DNA of 64,000 nucleotides from Mucilaginibacter conchicola (GCF_003432115.1 NZ_QWDC01000002.1:992001-1056000), one strand, 5' to 3'; numbered from the stretch's first letter, positions 25,497 through 34,890 are shown. The notes: generated by a model not told the origin, from the letters alone. Numbers and translations: made by a program.

Positions 25497-26123
25497 GTTT
25501 ATACGATCGGTGATCTTCTCGGCCATATTTTTTAATTCAACAAGGATAGAGCGCTGATTTATTTCGTAATTATCGTTATGGCGTTTTTGAGGTTCATTTT
25601 TTGCATTGCCGGAGTAGTCGTTCAATTCCTTTGTTTCTAAAGCATAATCATCAATATCTTTATCAATTTTTTCATTGCCGGTAAAGATGTTAAAAATGTA
25701 ATGGCAACTATGATCTACCATCAAACTTATGGTATCATTTTTCCGCTCCCCAACAATAACATATTGCGGATATTTTATTTCTGCTTTTTTTATCTCACTA
25801 AGGTTATCGGCTATCTTATCTATCAAATTCTCTTTTATCTCAACAGGCTTATAGGTATGGCAGTTATCAAATCGTTGTGCGAAATTGATCCCTTTGCTTT
25901 TCCAAAATAAATACCTGATATCAAAAATATTGCATGAACCTGGTTTAAATGTTTGAAAGTAACCTACGCAATCAACATAATACTGTACCTGTATAGTTAC
26001 GCCATTTTTTTTGAGCTCCCTTGCGCGCTTATCTATCATTTTAGGTACGGGGTTTCGCACAGTTTGGGCACTACAAACTGAAAAAACAAAGCAGCCTGAT
26101 AGGATAAGGAAGAGGTGTTTCAT
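25482..26123 (-). CDS. Exported hypothetical protein
   Basis: This 213-residue protein has a Sec signal peptide (MKHLFLILSGCFVFSVCSA, then QT). The mature part is polar, with five cysteines (VDCVGYF, GSCNIF, NCHTY, HSCHYI) and a charged helical C-terminus. I recognise no family. The gene is AT-rich compared with its neighbours. Its last codons contain the terminator of the convergent zinc-ribbon operon. Probably periplasmic; the function is unknown. Confidence 0.75.
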   Translation of the reverse strand: MKHLFLILSGCFVFSVCSAQTVRNPVPKMIDKRARELKKNGVTIQVQYYVDCVGYFQTFKPGSCNIFDIRYLFWKSKGINFAQRFDNCHTYKPVEIKENLIDKIADNLSEIKKAEIKYPQYVIVGERKNDTISLMVDHSCHYIFNIFTGNEKIDKDIDDYALETKELNDYSGNAKNEPQKRHNDNYEINQRSILVELKNMAEKITDRINKKAP

Positions 26124-26235
26124 GATACTCTAAGATAATAATAGTTTATCGCTGTTGGGTTTCAGGTATTTAAATTTCAAATAAACTTTCTCGGTTCGTT
26201 ATAAAATTTAACTTTACAACAGAGAAGAATTGTGT

Positions 26236-26466
26236 ATGGGATTACCGCTACGAATAACATTTAATGATCAGGACTACGTCTATCAGATCATCAACAGCAA
26301 TTTAATTAACAAGCATACCACCGAGCTGGAGCTGATGCTCAATGGTGATAAATTGCATCTTATAAAAGAGAACACCGTTTGGCGCCTCCGCGAAGCTGAG
26401 CCTGTTTTAGATCCTGAGTTTGTGCAGGCGCTGGGCAGGTCGGTATCGTTAAGGATGAGGATGTAA
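26236..26466 (+). CDS. Small hypothetical protein
   Basis: ATG 26236 gives 76 residues: MGLPLRITFNDQDYVYQIIN, then a beta-strand pair (TTELELMLNGDKLHLIKENTVWRL) and a short helical end. It is soluble, with no known domain. A near-consensus -7 box (TAACTTTA, 26209-26216) lies just upstream. The next 500 bases hold only the GIY-YIG repeat element. The function is unknown. Confidence 0.65.
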   Translation: MGLPLRITFNDQDYVYQIINSNLINKHTTELELMLNGDKLHLIKENTVWRLREAEPVLDPEFVQALGRSVSLRMRM

Positions 26467-26498
26467 GGCGAGATTCAATCAATGTGCTGTACCTAACC

Positions 26499-26923
26499 CG
26501 TCATTACGAGGAGCGACAGCGACGTGGTAATCCTCGATTTGCAAATCCACGCATTTTTTTAACTTGCATTTATGGTAATGCAAAGAGGCGGTTGTGTTTA
26601 TATCATCACAAACAAACAACACTCAGTGCTCTATACTGGCGTTACGTCTGATATTATCGGGCGCATTTATCAGCATAAGAATAAAATCTACCCCAATAGT
26701 TTTACGAGTAAATACAATTGCGACAAACTCGTTTACTATTTCTTTTATTCTCATATAGAATAGGCGATAGCAGAAGAAAAGCGAATTAAAGACAGAAGCA
26801 GACAGGCTAAGATTGATTTGATCAACTCACTGAACCCCGAGTGGATTGATTTGTACAATGTGCTGTTAAATGAATAGTTCGCCCTGTGCATCGGGGATTG
26901 CCACGCTGTCGCTCGCAATGACG
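26499..26923. mobile_element. GIY-YIG element with about 35-40-bp inverted ends
   Basis: The left end (26499-26538, starting CGTCATTACGAGGAGCGACA) and the right end (26890-26923, read in reverse as CGTCATTGCGAGCGACAGCG) are imperfect inverted repeats; both carry CGACAGCG followed by TGG(T/C)AATCC. They bracket a broken GIY-YIG gene. A further partial copy of the end, CGTCGTTGCGAGG, stands alone at 46217. The layout is that of a repeat family that carries its own nuclease gene; this reading is inference. Confidence 0.55.
26572..26877 (+). pseudogene. GIY-YIG nuclease family gene with in-frame stop
   Basis: From ATG 26572 the frame encodes a UvrC/Slx1-type GIY-YIG domain: GGCVYIITNKQHSVLYTGVT (the G-V-Y ... 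Y-T-G pair), then RIYQHKNK and CDKLVYYFFYSHIE. A TAG at 26761-26763 stops it after 63 residues. The same frame continues with AIAEEKRIKDRSRQAKIDLI and NPEWIDLYNVLLNE to a second TAG at 26875. Intact relatives have a Glu-rich helix at this very point, so a single base change (GAG to TAG) explains the break. The conserved helix with the expected catalytic glutamate lies beyond the stop, so the short product would be inactive. Confidence 0.8.
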
Positions 26924-26945
26924 TGGAGTATCACCCAAGAATGAC

Positions 26946-26984
26946 AAAAGAAGAAGGCCACTCATTTGAGCGGCCTTCTTCTTT
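26946..26984. terminator. Terminator of pfkA
   Basis: AAAAGAAGAAGGCC pairs fully with GGCCTTCTTCTTTT, with a further inner 4-bp pairing. Read on the minus strand it sits right after the pfkA stop; the A/T tails suit both directions. Confidence 0.85.
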
Positions 26985-26986
26985 TA

Positions 26987-27964
26987 TTATATTGAAAGTA
27001 TCTCTACTATCTTCAGTAGATTAGGGTTTATTTCTTCTACATGTTTGCAGGCATGCTCAAACGGTGTGTAGGTGATCTCGTTATGGATGATACCGATCAT
27101 CTCATTGCGATGGCCATCGCGTAGGGCTTCAACTGCAGCTACGCCCATACGGCTTGCCAGCACCCTATCCATACATGAAGGGCGACCGCCACGTTGTATG
27201 TGACCAAGGATTGATACGCGGGTATCATAATGAGGGAAACGTTCTTTAACCTGGCGGCCAATTTCAAAAGCACCACCGGCATCATCACCTTCGGCAACCA
27301 TCACAATTTTTGATAGTTTATCCTTGCGGCCTTTTTCCAATCGCTCACAAAGTGCGCCTATGTTGGTTTCCGTCTCCGGGATAACAATAGCCTCGGCGCC
27401 AGATGCAATACCGGTGCGCAGAGCAATTAAACCCGAGTCGCGGCCCATTACCTCGATAATGAACACACGGTCGTGAGATTCTGCCGTATCGCGGATCTTG
27501 TCAACCGCATCAATAACAGTATTAATAGCAGTATCGTAACCAATGGTAAAATCGGTACCGGCCAAATCGTTATCAATAGTACCCGGCAAACCAATTACGG
27601 GGATGTCAAATTCGTTACCAAAAATGCGGGCACCGGTAAAAGTACCGTCGCCGCCAATGGCAACCAGGGCATCAATACCATGGCGTTTTAGCTGATCATA
27701 GGCCAGTTTACGGCCTTCAGGCGTTCTGAATTGCTCGCTGCGGGCGGTTTTCAAAATAGTACCACCACGCTGAATAATGTTGGCTACAGATTTACGATCC
27801 ATAGAGAATAACTCTCCGTTGATCATACCCTCGTATCCGCGGCGGATACCTGTAACCTCTATACCGTAATAATAAGCTGAACGAACAACTGCACGGATGG
27901 CAGCGTTCATACCCGGCGCATCACCGCCGGATGTAAAAAGTCCTATATTTTTTATTTGCGTCAT
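26987..27964 (-). CDS. pfkA: ATP-dependent 6-phosphofructokinase
   Basis: This enzyme phosphorylates fructose 6-phosphate in glycolysis. ATG 27964 gives 325 residues starting MTQIKNIGLFTSGGDAPGMN, the expected N-terminus; an in-frame start at 28021 would add a sequence unlike the family. Motifs: IGGDGTFTGA (ATP site, with Gly where PPi-dependent enzymes carry Asp), GLPGTIDNDL (catalytic Asp), EVMGRDSGLIAL (substrate) and HIQRGG. Length and motifs match bacterial group A allosteric PFK. Confidence 0.95.
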   Translation of the reverse strand: MTQIKNIGLFTSGGDAPGMNAAIRAVVRSAYYYGIEVTGIRRGYEGMINGELFSMDRKSVANIIQRGGTILKTARSEQFRTPEGRKLAYDQLKRHGIDALVAIGGDGTFTGARIFGNEFDIPVIGLPGTIDNDLAGTDFTIGYDTAINTVIDAVDKIRDTAESHDRVFIIEVMGRDSGLIALRTGIASGAEAIVIPETETNIGALCERLEKGRKDKLSKIVMVAEGDDAGGAFEIGRQVKERFPHYDTRVSILGHIQRGGRPSCMDRVLASRMGVAAVEALRDGHRNEMIGIIHNEITYTPFEHACKHVEEINPNLLKIVEILSI

Positions 27965-28081
27965 TTTGTAAGAAGGCGCTTTATAATCGTAAGCAAAAAA
28001 AGATGATACTCTACTAAACACATGTGATAAGGTGTTTTTGGTAAAGCCAGCGCGAAGTTACACTATTTTTTTACTTTGACC

Positions 28082-29803
28082 TTACTTTTTGTAAGCCGCA
28101 ATTCCGCTATCAAGGTATTTAATAAACTCCGGGATGTTTTGGTTGGCTCCTTGCGGCGGCACAAGTGTTTCTCCTTTTTCGTTTATAATTACGTAGTACG
28201 GCTGTGCATTAGAATTGTATTTTCCAATCTCCAGATCTATCCATTTACCACCAAGTGTAGTTATTTTTTTGCCCGATACAGCAGAGGTAAACTGTTCATT
28301 TGCCGGTAATTCGGTTTTATCATCTATCACCAGCTGTAGCATTACAAAGTCATTTTGCAGGCGTTTAAATACTTCCGGGTCAGGGAAAACATTTTGTTCC
28401 ATTAAACGGCAGTTTACGCAGTTCCACCCTGTAAAATCTATCAGGATGGGTTTCTTCAATTGCTTTGAAACTTCTATCGCCTGGTCGTAATCATACCAAT
28501 CATCAATGCCTTTAACTTTTGGCAGGCGTTTAAATACGTCTTCGTATTTTTTCTCTTTGATAGTTGTTACGTTGGTTGAAGATAGAGGTACTGCAGAACC
28601 ACTGCCTGCCGAGATATCAAAATCCTGTGTGCTTAATGGTGGCAACAATGCGCTGATTGCTTTTAGCGGAGCGCCCCATAAGCCTGGGATCATATAAACC
28701 GTAAATGCAAAAGCAGCCATTGCAAAGAAAGTGCGGGTTACCGTAAGATGCTGCACATCACTGTCATGTGAAAATTTGATTTTACCTATCAGGTATAAGC
28801 TCATCAAAATACCAATAGCAATCCAGATAGATAATACCACCTCTCGGTCTATGAGGTTCCAATGGTACGCAAGATCAACGTTTGATAAGAACTTGAGGGC
28901 GAATGCGATCTCGATAAAACCTAAGATCACTTTTACGCTATTTAACCAGCCGCCAGATTTTGGCAGGCTTTTAAGTGCCGATGGGAAAGTAGCAAAAATA
29001 GTGAATGGCAACGCAATAGCCAGTGAGAAACCAAACATTACTACAGCCGGTGCCAGCCTGTCGCCTTTAGTAAAGGCGCTTGACAATACACCACCAATGG
29101 CGGGACCTGTGCATGAGAATGATACCACTACCAACGTGGCAGCCATAAAGAAGATGCCGGCAAAACCCCTTTTATCTGAATTTTCATCCAGCTTATTTGC
29201 CAATGAACTTGGTAGCGTTATTTCAAACGCACCCAGGAATGATGCACCAAACACCACCAGCATCAAAAAGAAAAAGAAGTTGAAGATGCCGTTTGTAGCC
29301 AGGCCATTAAGTGCTGCCGGGCCAAATATGATGGTGATCAGCAAGCCAAAAACCACATATATAAATATGATAGAGAATCCGTACAGACATGACTGCCAAA
29401 TAGCGTTAGCCCTTGTTCCGCCACGTTTAGTGAAAAAGCTTACGGTTAATGGCAGCATTGGGTAAACACATGGCAGCAGGAATGCTGCAAAGCCACCTAC
29501 AAAACCAATAATAAATAATTGCCAAAGGCTCTTTGGCGAATCGGTACCATCGGCAGGTGTTGTGGCCGCGGCTACTGTTGCTTTTGCAGAGTCTGCCTTT
29601 GCTTTAGCAACCGAGTCGGCCTTTTTCTTGTTCTCCACCAGTTGCTGGCTTGCCGAAGGCGCTTCGGTAAACTGCACATCACCGGTAGATACAGTATCGG
29701 CAGCAGTTTGCGCAGCCATTACGTGCCCAAAAGCGGTAACAAAAAATACGGCTATTACTAAAACGGTATGGCGAAAAAGGCCTGGGCCTATAGCTGATGT
29801 CAT
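28082..29803 (-). CDS. dsbD: DsbD-type thiol:disulfide reductase, membrane and thioredoxin parts
   Basis: DsbD passes reducing power from cytoplasmic thioredoxin across the inner membrane. This 573-residue protein has a signal-like N-terminal helix, a Lys/Ala-rich linker (about 40-85), eight membrane helices (about 90-400) with the paired cysteines in LLPCVYPMLPLTV and SFSCTGPAIGG, and a C-terminal thioredoxin domain with C-x2-C in GWNCVNCRLME. The usual N-terminal periplasmic domain is absent and is encoded by the separate gene 20 bases upstream. Confidence 0.93.
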   Translation of the reverse strand: MTSAIGPGLFRHTVLVIAVFFVTAFGHVMAAQTAADTVSTGDVQFTEAPSASQQLVENKKKADSVAKAKADSAKATVAAATTPADGTDSPKSLWQLFIIGFVGGFAAFLLPCVYPMLPLTVSFFTKRGGTRANAIWQSCLYGFSIIFIYVVFGLLITIIFGPAALNGLATNGIFNFFFFLMLVVFGASFLGAFEITLPSSLANKLDENSDKRGFAGIFFMAATLVVVSFSCTGPAIGGVLSSAFTKGDRLAPAVVMFGFSLAIALPFTIFATFPSALKSLPKSGGWLNSVKVILGFIEIAFALKFLSNVDLAYHWNLIDREVVLSIWIAIGILMSLYLIGKIKFSHDSDVQHLTVTRTFFAMAAFAFTVYMIPGLWGAPLKAISALLPPLSTQDFDISAGSGSAVPLSSTNVTTIKEKKYEDVFKRLPKVKGIDDWYDYDQAIEVSKQLKKPILIDFTGWNCVNCRLMEQNVFPDPEVFKRLQNDFVMLQLVIDDKTELPANEQFTSAVSGKKITTLGGKWIDLEIGKYNSNAQPYYVIINEKGETLVPPQGANQNIPEFIKYLDSGIAAYKK

Positions 29804-29823
29804 CCTAAAGCAGATCTAAATAT

Positions 29824-30273
29824 TTATTTAACCGGAATGCTGAACTTAACCTCGTCTGGCGGAAGGCATTTAACATCGTTACAAACCATAAACTCAACCT
29901 TACCTGTAACGGTAGTGGCTTTGGCTTTCAGTTTTATTTTTTGCTGAAATATCACTGCATCCTCAAAGAAACCCACATTCATGCCAAACACTTTCTCGTA
30001 GCGGCTTATTGGTTTTGGCTCGATGGTTTTACCAACCAAAGCAAAATCTTTTGATGGCGTATAAGTGAAAGCGGTTTTAACAGGGCCACCTTCTTTAACG
30101 GTTTGTGAGTATACGTGCCAGCCTTTGTCAATAGTAGCTTTAATTAATAAAGTGGCCTCGGTTGGGCTGGTTCTTTTTGCGGCAAATGCCCAGGTAACAG
30201 GTGTTTCTATTTGTGCTTTTGCACCTACAGAGAATACAAATAGTGCGGCAACCGCTAAAAGTAATTTCTTCAT
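29824..30273 (-). CDS. Stand-alone DsbD N-terminal domain protein
   Basis: The 149 residues start with a Sec signal (MKKLLLAVAALFVFSVGAKA, then QIETP). The rest matches the immunoglobulin-like DsbD alpha domain: DKGWHVYSQTVKEGGPVKT near the middle and CNDVKCLPPDEVKFSI near the end, with the two redox cysteines spaced by four residues. It would take electrons from the membrane DsbD encoded directly downstream and pass them to periplasmic substrates. So DsbD is split into two genes here. Confidence 0.9.
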   Translation of the reverse strand: MKKLLLAVAALFVFSVGAKAQIETPVTWAFAAKRTSPTEATLLIKATIDKGWHVYSQTVKEGGPVKTAFTYTPSKDFALVGKTIEPKPISRYEKVFGMNVGFFEDAVIFQQKIKLKAKATTVTGKVEFMVCNDVKCLPPDEVKFSIPVK

Positions 30274-30274
30274 G

Positions 30275-31045
30275 TTAATCTTTTAAAAATTCTATTTCCT
30301 TTAAGTTGTAGTGTTGCTCGCCGGTGCTTTGTTCAACCACCAGCAGGCCTTCGTTTGTAACGTTTTTTATAACGCCTTTAAACTCGTCACCGTTAGACTT
30401 ATACCAGCAATCCCGGTTTAACCTGTATAAACGGTTTAAGTACAACTCTCGTATTTCCTGAAACTTACCTGCCTTCAATTGCAGATAGTATGCTTCAATA
30501 TGCTTGCAAATGTCAGCTAAAATAATTTTTAATTCATAATCCCTCTGTAATATCTTCTTTATAGAAGTAGCATTTATTGCCGAGGGGTGAAAATCTTCCT
30601 GGTTTACATTGATACCGATACCAATTATAGAATGCTTTATCTGGCTGCCCTGTAATACGTTCTCTATCAGCATGCCGCCAAACTTATTGCCCTCAGAATA
30701 AATATCATTGGGCCATTTTATCTTTAGGCTGTCACGCAATAGGGGGTATAAAGCGTCATATACACCCAGGCTAATGGCGCGGGTAAGGTCAAATTGCTGT
30801 TGTGCGCTTAAAAAACGAGGATTTAATAATATGCTGAAGGTTAAATTTTTACCGGGCTGGGCATGCCAGGTATTATCGCGCTGGCCACGGCCGGCAAACT
30901 GGTCTTCTGCCATAATGACCGTTCCTTCGGGTACTGGCGTGGAATTTGACAATAGATTTTTGAGGAATGTATTTGTTGAGTCAACTTGTTTAAGCTCTAC
31001 CAAATTTTGTCCAACAAATAATCCTGAAAATATGTTATTTTGCAA
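30275..31045 (-). CDS. birA: Biotin--[acetyl-CoA-carboxylase] ligase (no DNA-binding domain)
   Basis: This enzyme attaches biotin to carrier proteins such as acetyl-CoA carboxylase. The 256 residues contain the biotinyl-AMP loop GRGQRDNTWHAQPGKNLTF, the KWPNDIY motif, GGMLIENVLQ and the C-terminal SH3-like lid. The N-terminal helix-turn-helix of the E. coli repressor form is missing, so it is a simple ligase. The start is uncertain: TTG 31045 fits, and no ATG precedes the conserved region. It lies one base before the DsbD-N gene and diverges from rsfS. Confidence 0.92.
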   Translation of the reverse strand: MQNNIFSGLFVGQNLVELKQVDSTNTFLKNLLSNSTPVPEGTVIMAEDQFAGRGQRDNTWHAQPGKNLTFSILLNPRFLSAQQQFDLTRAISLGVYDALYPLLRDSLKIKWPNDIYSEGNKFGGMLIENVLQGSQIKHSIIGIGINVNQEDFHPSAINATSIKKILQRDYELKIILADICKHIEAYYLQLKAGKFQEIRELYLNRLYRLNRDCWYKSNGDEFKGVIKNVTNEGLLVVEQSTGEQHYNLKEIEFLKD

Positions 31046-31092
31046 CGTACAATAATTAAAAAACCAAAATCGTTCAAAACTAAATCTTTTTG

Positions 31093-31467
31093 ATGGTAAA
31101 AAGTAAAGTGATAAATGAGTCGACTTACCTTTCTGAACTGGCCATACACGGCATGCAGGAAAAAAAGGGGAATGACCTGGTAAGGCTCGATCTTAGAAAT
31201 ATAAACAGTTCGGTTGCGGATTATTTTGTAGTTTGCCACGCCGATTCAGCCACACAAGTTAAAGCAATAGCCAACAGCGTTGAAGATGAGATCTACAAAG
31301 CTTTACAAATAGAGCCCTGGAGAAAAGAGGGCCTTGAGTATGGCGAATGGATCTTGCTTGATTATGTAGATGTTGTGATACACGTGTTCCGTACAGACAA
31401 ACGCGAATTTTATGGCGTTGAAGATTTGTGGGGAGATGCTGAGATACAAAGCTATAAAAGTGCGTAA
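31093..31467 (+). CDS. rsfS: Ribosome silencing factor
   Basis: RsfS binds ribosomal protein L14 and blocks joining of the subunits when nutrients are short. With ATG 31093 it has 124 residues and the family motifs: KGNDLVRLDLRNINSSVADYFVVCHADS, VKAIANSVEDEI, GEWILLDYVDVVIHVF and REFYGVEDLWGDA. It lies 51 bases before ftsH on the same strand, likely one transcript. Confidence 0.95.
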   Translation: MVKSKVINESTYLSELAIHGMQEKKGNDLVRLDLRNINSSVADYFVVCHADSATQVKAIANSVEDEIYKALQIEPWRKEGLEYGEWILLDYVDVVIHVFRTDKREFYGVEDLWGDAEIQSYKSA

Positions 31468-31518
31468 AGCTCAACCATAGTATTTATTATTTACCAATAG
31501 CCAATTGAGCTTGTAAAC

Positions 31519-33612
31519 ATGGAAATTAAAGATAAAAATTCTGATAATCAGAAACCTTTGCGTAAGGTTCCGAATAAAAAAATTGCTCCGAAGCCGCCTA
31601 AGTTTAATTTAATGTGGCTGTACGCCATATTGATCATTGGGTTGTTAGTGGTGCCATCTTTGTGGGGTGGTAATACCGGCAAACAAATAGACTTCCAAAC
31701 TTTTAGCAACAACATGCTAAAAACCCATGATGTTGACCACATTGTGGCCTACAAAAGCGGCGACCTGATAATGGCCGAGGTTTATATCAAAAAAGATAGC
31801 CTTAGCAAACCGAGATATGCTGATGTAAACAAACCGCAGCGCGGCATTGCACTAAGCAACAACGAAGGCCCTCAGTATTATTTTACCGATGCCAGCTATG
31901 AAAGTTTAAAGCAATCATTAACTGCTGCTGAAAAAGACCTGCCGGATGCGCAGAAAACCCCTGTTAAATACGAGCAAGGCAAAGAAAACCTGCTTAGCAA
32001 CTGGTTAGTACAATGCGTTATTATGGCAGTGTTACTGGTTGGTGTTTGGCTGTTTATTATGCGCCGCATGAGCGGCGGCACGGGCGGCGGCCCGGGTGGC
32101 CAGATCTTCAACATCGGCAAATCAAAAGCTACTTTGTTTGATAAAGAATCGCAGGTAACGGTAACCTTTAACGATGTTGCCGGCCTTGAAGAAGCCAAGC
32201 AAGAGGTAATGGAAATTGTGGATTTCCTCAGAAATCCAAAGAAATATACCAACCTGGGCGGTAAAATACCTAAAGGCGCGCTGCTTGTAGGCTCGCCGGG
32301 TACCGGTAAAACCCTGCTTGCAAAAGCGGTTGCCGGCGAAGCACAAGTGCCTTTCTTCTCTCTATCGGGTTCTGATTTTGTGGAGATGTTTGTGGGGGTG
32401 GGTGCATCACGTGTGCGCGATTTGTTCCGCCAGGCTAAAGACAAAGCACCATGTATCATCTTTATTGATGAGATTGATGCTATTGGCCGCGCCCGTGGTA
32501 AAAACAATATGATAGGCGGTAACGATGAGCGTGAGAATACGCTTAACCAGTTACTGGTTGAGATGGATGGTTTCGGTACCGATTCAGGTATCATCATCCT
32601 TGCTGCTACCAACCGTCCCGACGTACTGGACAGCGCGTTGATGCGCCCGGGACGTTTCGACAGACAGGTATCTATTGATAAACCGGATTTGAATGGTCGC
32701 GAGCAGATCTTTAAAGTACACTTAAAGCCATTGAAACTGGCTGAGGGTGTAGATCCTAAGAAGCTATCTGCCCAAACCCCTGGTTTTGCGGGTGCCGAAA
32801 TAGCCAACGTTTGTAACGAGGCCGCTCTGATAGCTGCGCGCCAAAACAAAGAGGCTGTTGATATGAAAGATTTCCAGGATGCAATTGACCGCGTTATTGG
32901 TGGCCTGGAAAAGAAAAACACCCTGATATCACCCGAGGAAAAACGTGTAGTAGCTTACCACGAAGCCGGCCACGCTATTGCAGGTTGGTTCCTTGAACAT
33001 ACCGATCCACTGGTGAAAGTATCTATCGTTCCGCGCGGTGTAGCAGCTTTGGGTTATGCCCAGTACCTGCCAAACGAGCGTTTCCTGGTAGCTAAAGAAG
33101 AATTAATGGACGACATGACCCTCTCAATGGGTGGCCGTGTTGCAGAAGATATTGTATTTGGTAAAATAACCACCGGTGCGCTGAGCGACCTGGAGCGTAT
33201 TACCCGCCTTGCTTACGGCATGGTGAAAATTTACGGTATGAATGATAAGGTAGGTAACCTGTCGTTCTACGATCCGCAAGGCGATAGCCAGTTTGTTAAA
33301 CCATACTCTGATGCCACAGCCGAGCTGATAGATGCCGAAGTGCGCAATTTGATTGAGCAGGTTTATGCCCGTACCAAAGAGTTGCTGATAAAGCACCGCG
33401 AAGGTTTAGAAGCAGTTGCCATGAAGTTGTTAGAGAAAGAAGTATTGTTCCAGTCAGACCTGGAAGAGCTTTTGGGTAAACGCCCATTTGAGCACCGTAC
33501 TGCTTATGATAAATTTGTGAACGGCGATATCACATTAACGCCCGATAACAATGCTATCCCTGATAACCTGATTAACCCCGAAGTATCTAACATAGAAAAG
33601 GGAGATAACTAA
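31519..33612 (+). CDS. ftsH: ATP-dependent zinc metalloprotease FtsH
   Basis: FtsH is the membrane-bound AAA+ protease that degrades misfolded membrane and some soluble proteins. Its 697 residues contain a first membrane helix (about 29-48), a periplasmic domain, a second helix (about 162-182), the AAA module with Walker A GSPGTGKT (258-265), Walker [14 protein letters not shown] and the SRH, and the peptidase domain with H481-E482-x2-H485 (HEAGH). The extra N-terminal Lys/Pro-rich stretch is typical of the phylum. The acidic C-terminal tail (about 40 residues) is not conserved. Confidence 0.97.
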   Translation: MEIKDKNSDNQKPLRKVPNKKIAPKPPKFNLMWLYAILIIGLLVVPSLWGGNTGKQIDFQTFSNNMLKTHDVDHIVAYKSGDLIMAEVYIKKDSLSKPRYADVNKPQRGIALSNNEGPQYYFTDASYESLKQSLTAAEKDLPDAQKTPVKYEQGKENLLSNWLVQCVIMAVLLVGVWLFIMRRMSGGTGGGPGGQIFNIGKSKATLFDKESQVTVTFNDVAGLEEAKQEVMEIVDFLRNPKKYTNLGGKIPKGALLVGSPGTGKTLLAKAVAGEAQVPFFSLSGSDFVEMFVGVGASRVRDLFRQAKDKAPCIIFIDEIDAIGRARGKNNMIGGNDERENTLNQLLVEMDGFGTDSGIIILAATNRPDVLDSALMRPGRFDRQVSIDKPDLNGREQIFKVHLKPLKLAEGVDPKKLSAQTPGFAGAEIANVCNEAALIAARQNKEAVDMKDFQDAIDRVIGGLEKKNTLISPEEKRVVAYHEAGHAIAGWFLEHTDPLVKVSIVPRGVAALGYAQYLPNERFLVAKEELMDDMTLSMGGRVAEDIVFGKITTGALSDLERITRLAYGMVKIYGMNDKVGNLSFYDPQGDSQFVKPYSDATAELIDAEVRNLIEQVYARTKELLIKHREGLEAVAMKLLEKEVLFQSDLEELLGKRPFEHRTAYDKFVNGDITLTPDNNAIPDNLINPEVSNIEKGDN

Positions 33613-33630
33613 TAAGTCATAACGATCTGA

Positions 33631-33666
33631 ATAAAAGCCACGGCGATGCTGTGGCTTTATTTTTTA
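33631..33666 (+). terminator. Intrinsic terminator of ftsH, touching the next gene's start
   Basis: ATAAAAGCCAC pairs with GTGGCTTTAT around a 9-base loop and continues in a T-run that ends only 3-4 bases before the ATG of the LUD gene at 33670. Confidence 0.8.
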
Positions 33667-33669
33667 CTT

Positions 33670-34308
33670 ATGAGAGACATCACCACATCAAAAGAAAAAC
33701 TGCTGAAGAAAGTGCGTAAGGCGCTTTTAGAAAAGCGCGATAACCCATATCCTAATCTTGAGGAACAGCCCATGTACCACGAGAACGGGGAGATGTTAGA
33801 AGTGCTTTTTGCCGAAAACTTTGGCAATGTAAATGGTCAGTTTATTTTTTGTGAGGATGAGGTGCAGTTTATCGAGAACCTGCTTGAGCTGGCTGAAGAG
33901 CGTAAATGGCACAAGATCTATTGCTGGGAGCAACCACTTCAGGATCTGCTAACCCAATATGAATATCCCTTTTACGAGACCGATAAAGATTTTGACCAGG
34001 CCGAAGTTGGCTTTACCCTCTGCGAAGCTTTGATAGCCCGCAGCGGTACTATATTGATTTCAAACGCTAATGCGGCAGGCCGAAGGTTAAGCATTTATCC
34101 GCCGGTACATATTGTGCTGGCCTACACTTCGCAAATGGTGTTGGATCTTAAAGATGGCTTAAAGATTATCAAAGAAAAATACGGTACACGTATCCCTTCC
34201 ATGATCACTCATGTTACCGGGCCAAGCCGTACTGCTGATATTGAAAAAATGCTGGTGCTTGGTGCACACGGGCCTAAAGAGCTTTTTGTGTTTTTACTGG
34301 ATGGATAA
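33670..34308 (+). CDS. LUD (lactate utilisation LutC/YkgG-like) domain protein
   Basis: ATG 33670 gives 212 residues. The LUD domain is recognisable from CEDEVQFIENLLELAEERKW, VGFTLCEALIARSGTILISN (the conserved cofactor/substrate loop), GRRLSIYPPVHIVLAYTSQM and THVTGPSRTADIE. In the LutABC lactate dehydrogenase complex LutC has this fold; stand-alone versions as here have no proven role. lutA and lutB are not adjacent. A stop-like terminator ends right before its start codon, so it is unclear where its own transcript begins. Confidence 0.88.
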   Translation: MRDITTSKEKLLKKVRKALLEKRDNPYPNLEEQPMYHENGEMLEVLFAENFGNVNGQFIFCEDEVQFIENLLELAEERKWHKIYCWEQPLQDLLTQYEYPFYETDKDFDQAEVGFTLCEALIARSGTILISNANAAGRRLSIYPPVHIVLAYTSQMVLDLKDGLKIIKEKYGTRIPSMITHVTGPSRTADIEKMLVLGAHGPKELFVFLLDG

Positions 34309-34333
34309 TATCCATATCTCCTTTACGGAATAT

Positions 34334-34369
34334 AAAAAAGGCGCATGTTACTTTACATGCGCCTTTTTT
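34334..34369. terminator. Bidirectional intrinsic terminator
   Basis: AAAAAAGGCGCATGT pairs perfectly with ACATGCGCCTTTTTT. It ends both the LUD gene (plus) and the lipoprotein gene ending at 34385 (minus). Confidence 0.92.
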
Positions 34370-34384
34370 ATTATGTAATAAGGA

Positions 34385-34861
34385 TTAGTACTTGCCAGAC
34401 CCTGTTGCTGATACGCTGGTGTTGTTCATCACATCAAGCATGCTGATATCAAACTTATAAGCGTTTGAGCCGGTTTTAGTTACCGTGCCCGATACCGAAT
34501 GATACAACGTTGCCTGCCCTAATATGCTGATGGCATATAGTTGCGGCGAGTAAGCCACGTCGGTATCATTAAAGTTAACAACATTGCTGCTGCCACCACT
34601 GCCGGTAGGCATATTGTAAATGGTGAATGATGCGCCGCTTTCTACCGCTATAACCACATCTATGTTACCGGCAACACCGCTTATTGCCGGCGAAGAAGCA
34701 CATATACCGCTATACGTTTGTCCGTTTATTTTAAAAGTACCTTTGCCGGCACCAACGCTGTCGCTGCCATCATCACTGCTTTTTTTGCAGCTGCCCAAAG
34801 CTAACACGGCAAGCATCAGCACAAAGCTTTTAATGAACAGGTTTCTTTTTAAAATTTTCAT
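34385..34861 (-). CDS. Small hypothetical lipoprotein
   Basis: The 158 residues start with a lipoprotein signal ending in ALGSC, followed by KKSSDDGSDS, a charged stretch that fits the Bacteroidota lipoprotein export signal for surface display. The rest is beta-rich and Ser/Gly/Thr-rich, with a short start strand (GTFKINGQTYSG). It resembles the lipoprotein gene at 2763 in layout, not obviously in sequence. It follows the outer-membrane barrel gene after a 29-base gap, probably in the same transcript. The function is unknown. Confidence 0.8.
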   Translation of the reverse strand: MKILKRNLFIKSFVLMLAVLALGSCKKSSDDGSDSVGAGKGTFKINGQTYSGICASSPAISGVAGNIDVVIAVESGASFTIYNMPTGSGGSSNVVNFNDTDVAYSPQLYAISILGQATLYHSVSGTVTKTGSNAYKFDISMLDVMNNTSVSATGSGKY

Positions 34862-34890
34862 AAGAGTAATAGTTTATTATTTTAGATTAA

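Noticed and set aside
26572..26763. GIY-YIG frame as an intact 63-residue gene
   Set aside because: The frame continues past the TAG with conserved family sequence, so the short frame is a truncated remnant.
28731..29465. Plus-strand frame of 244 codons
   Set aside because: It is antisense to the dsbD membrane region, has no start context or known motif, and reads as a low-complexity mirror of hydrophobic codons.
31896..32921. Minus-strand frame of 341 codons opposite ftsH
   Set aside because: ftsH carries all expected motifs in the other strand; the shadow is Ser/Pro-rich and without family signs.
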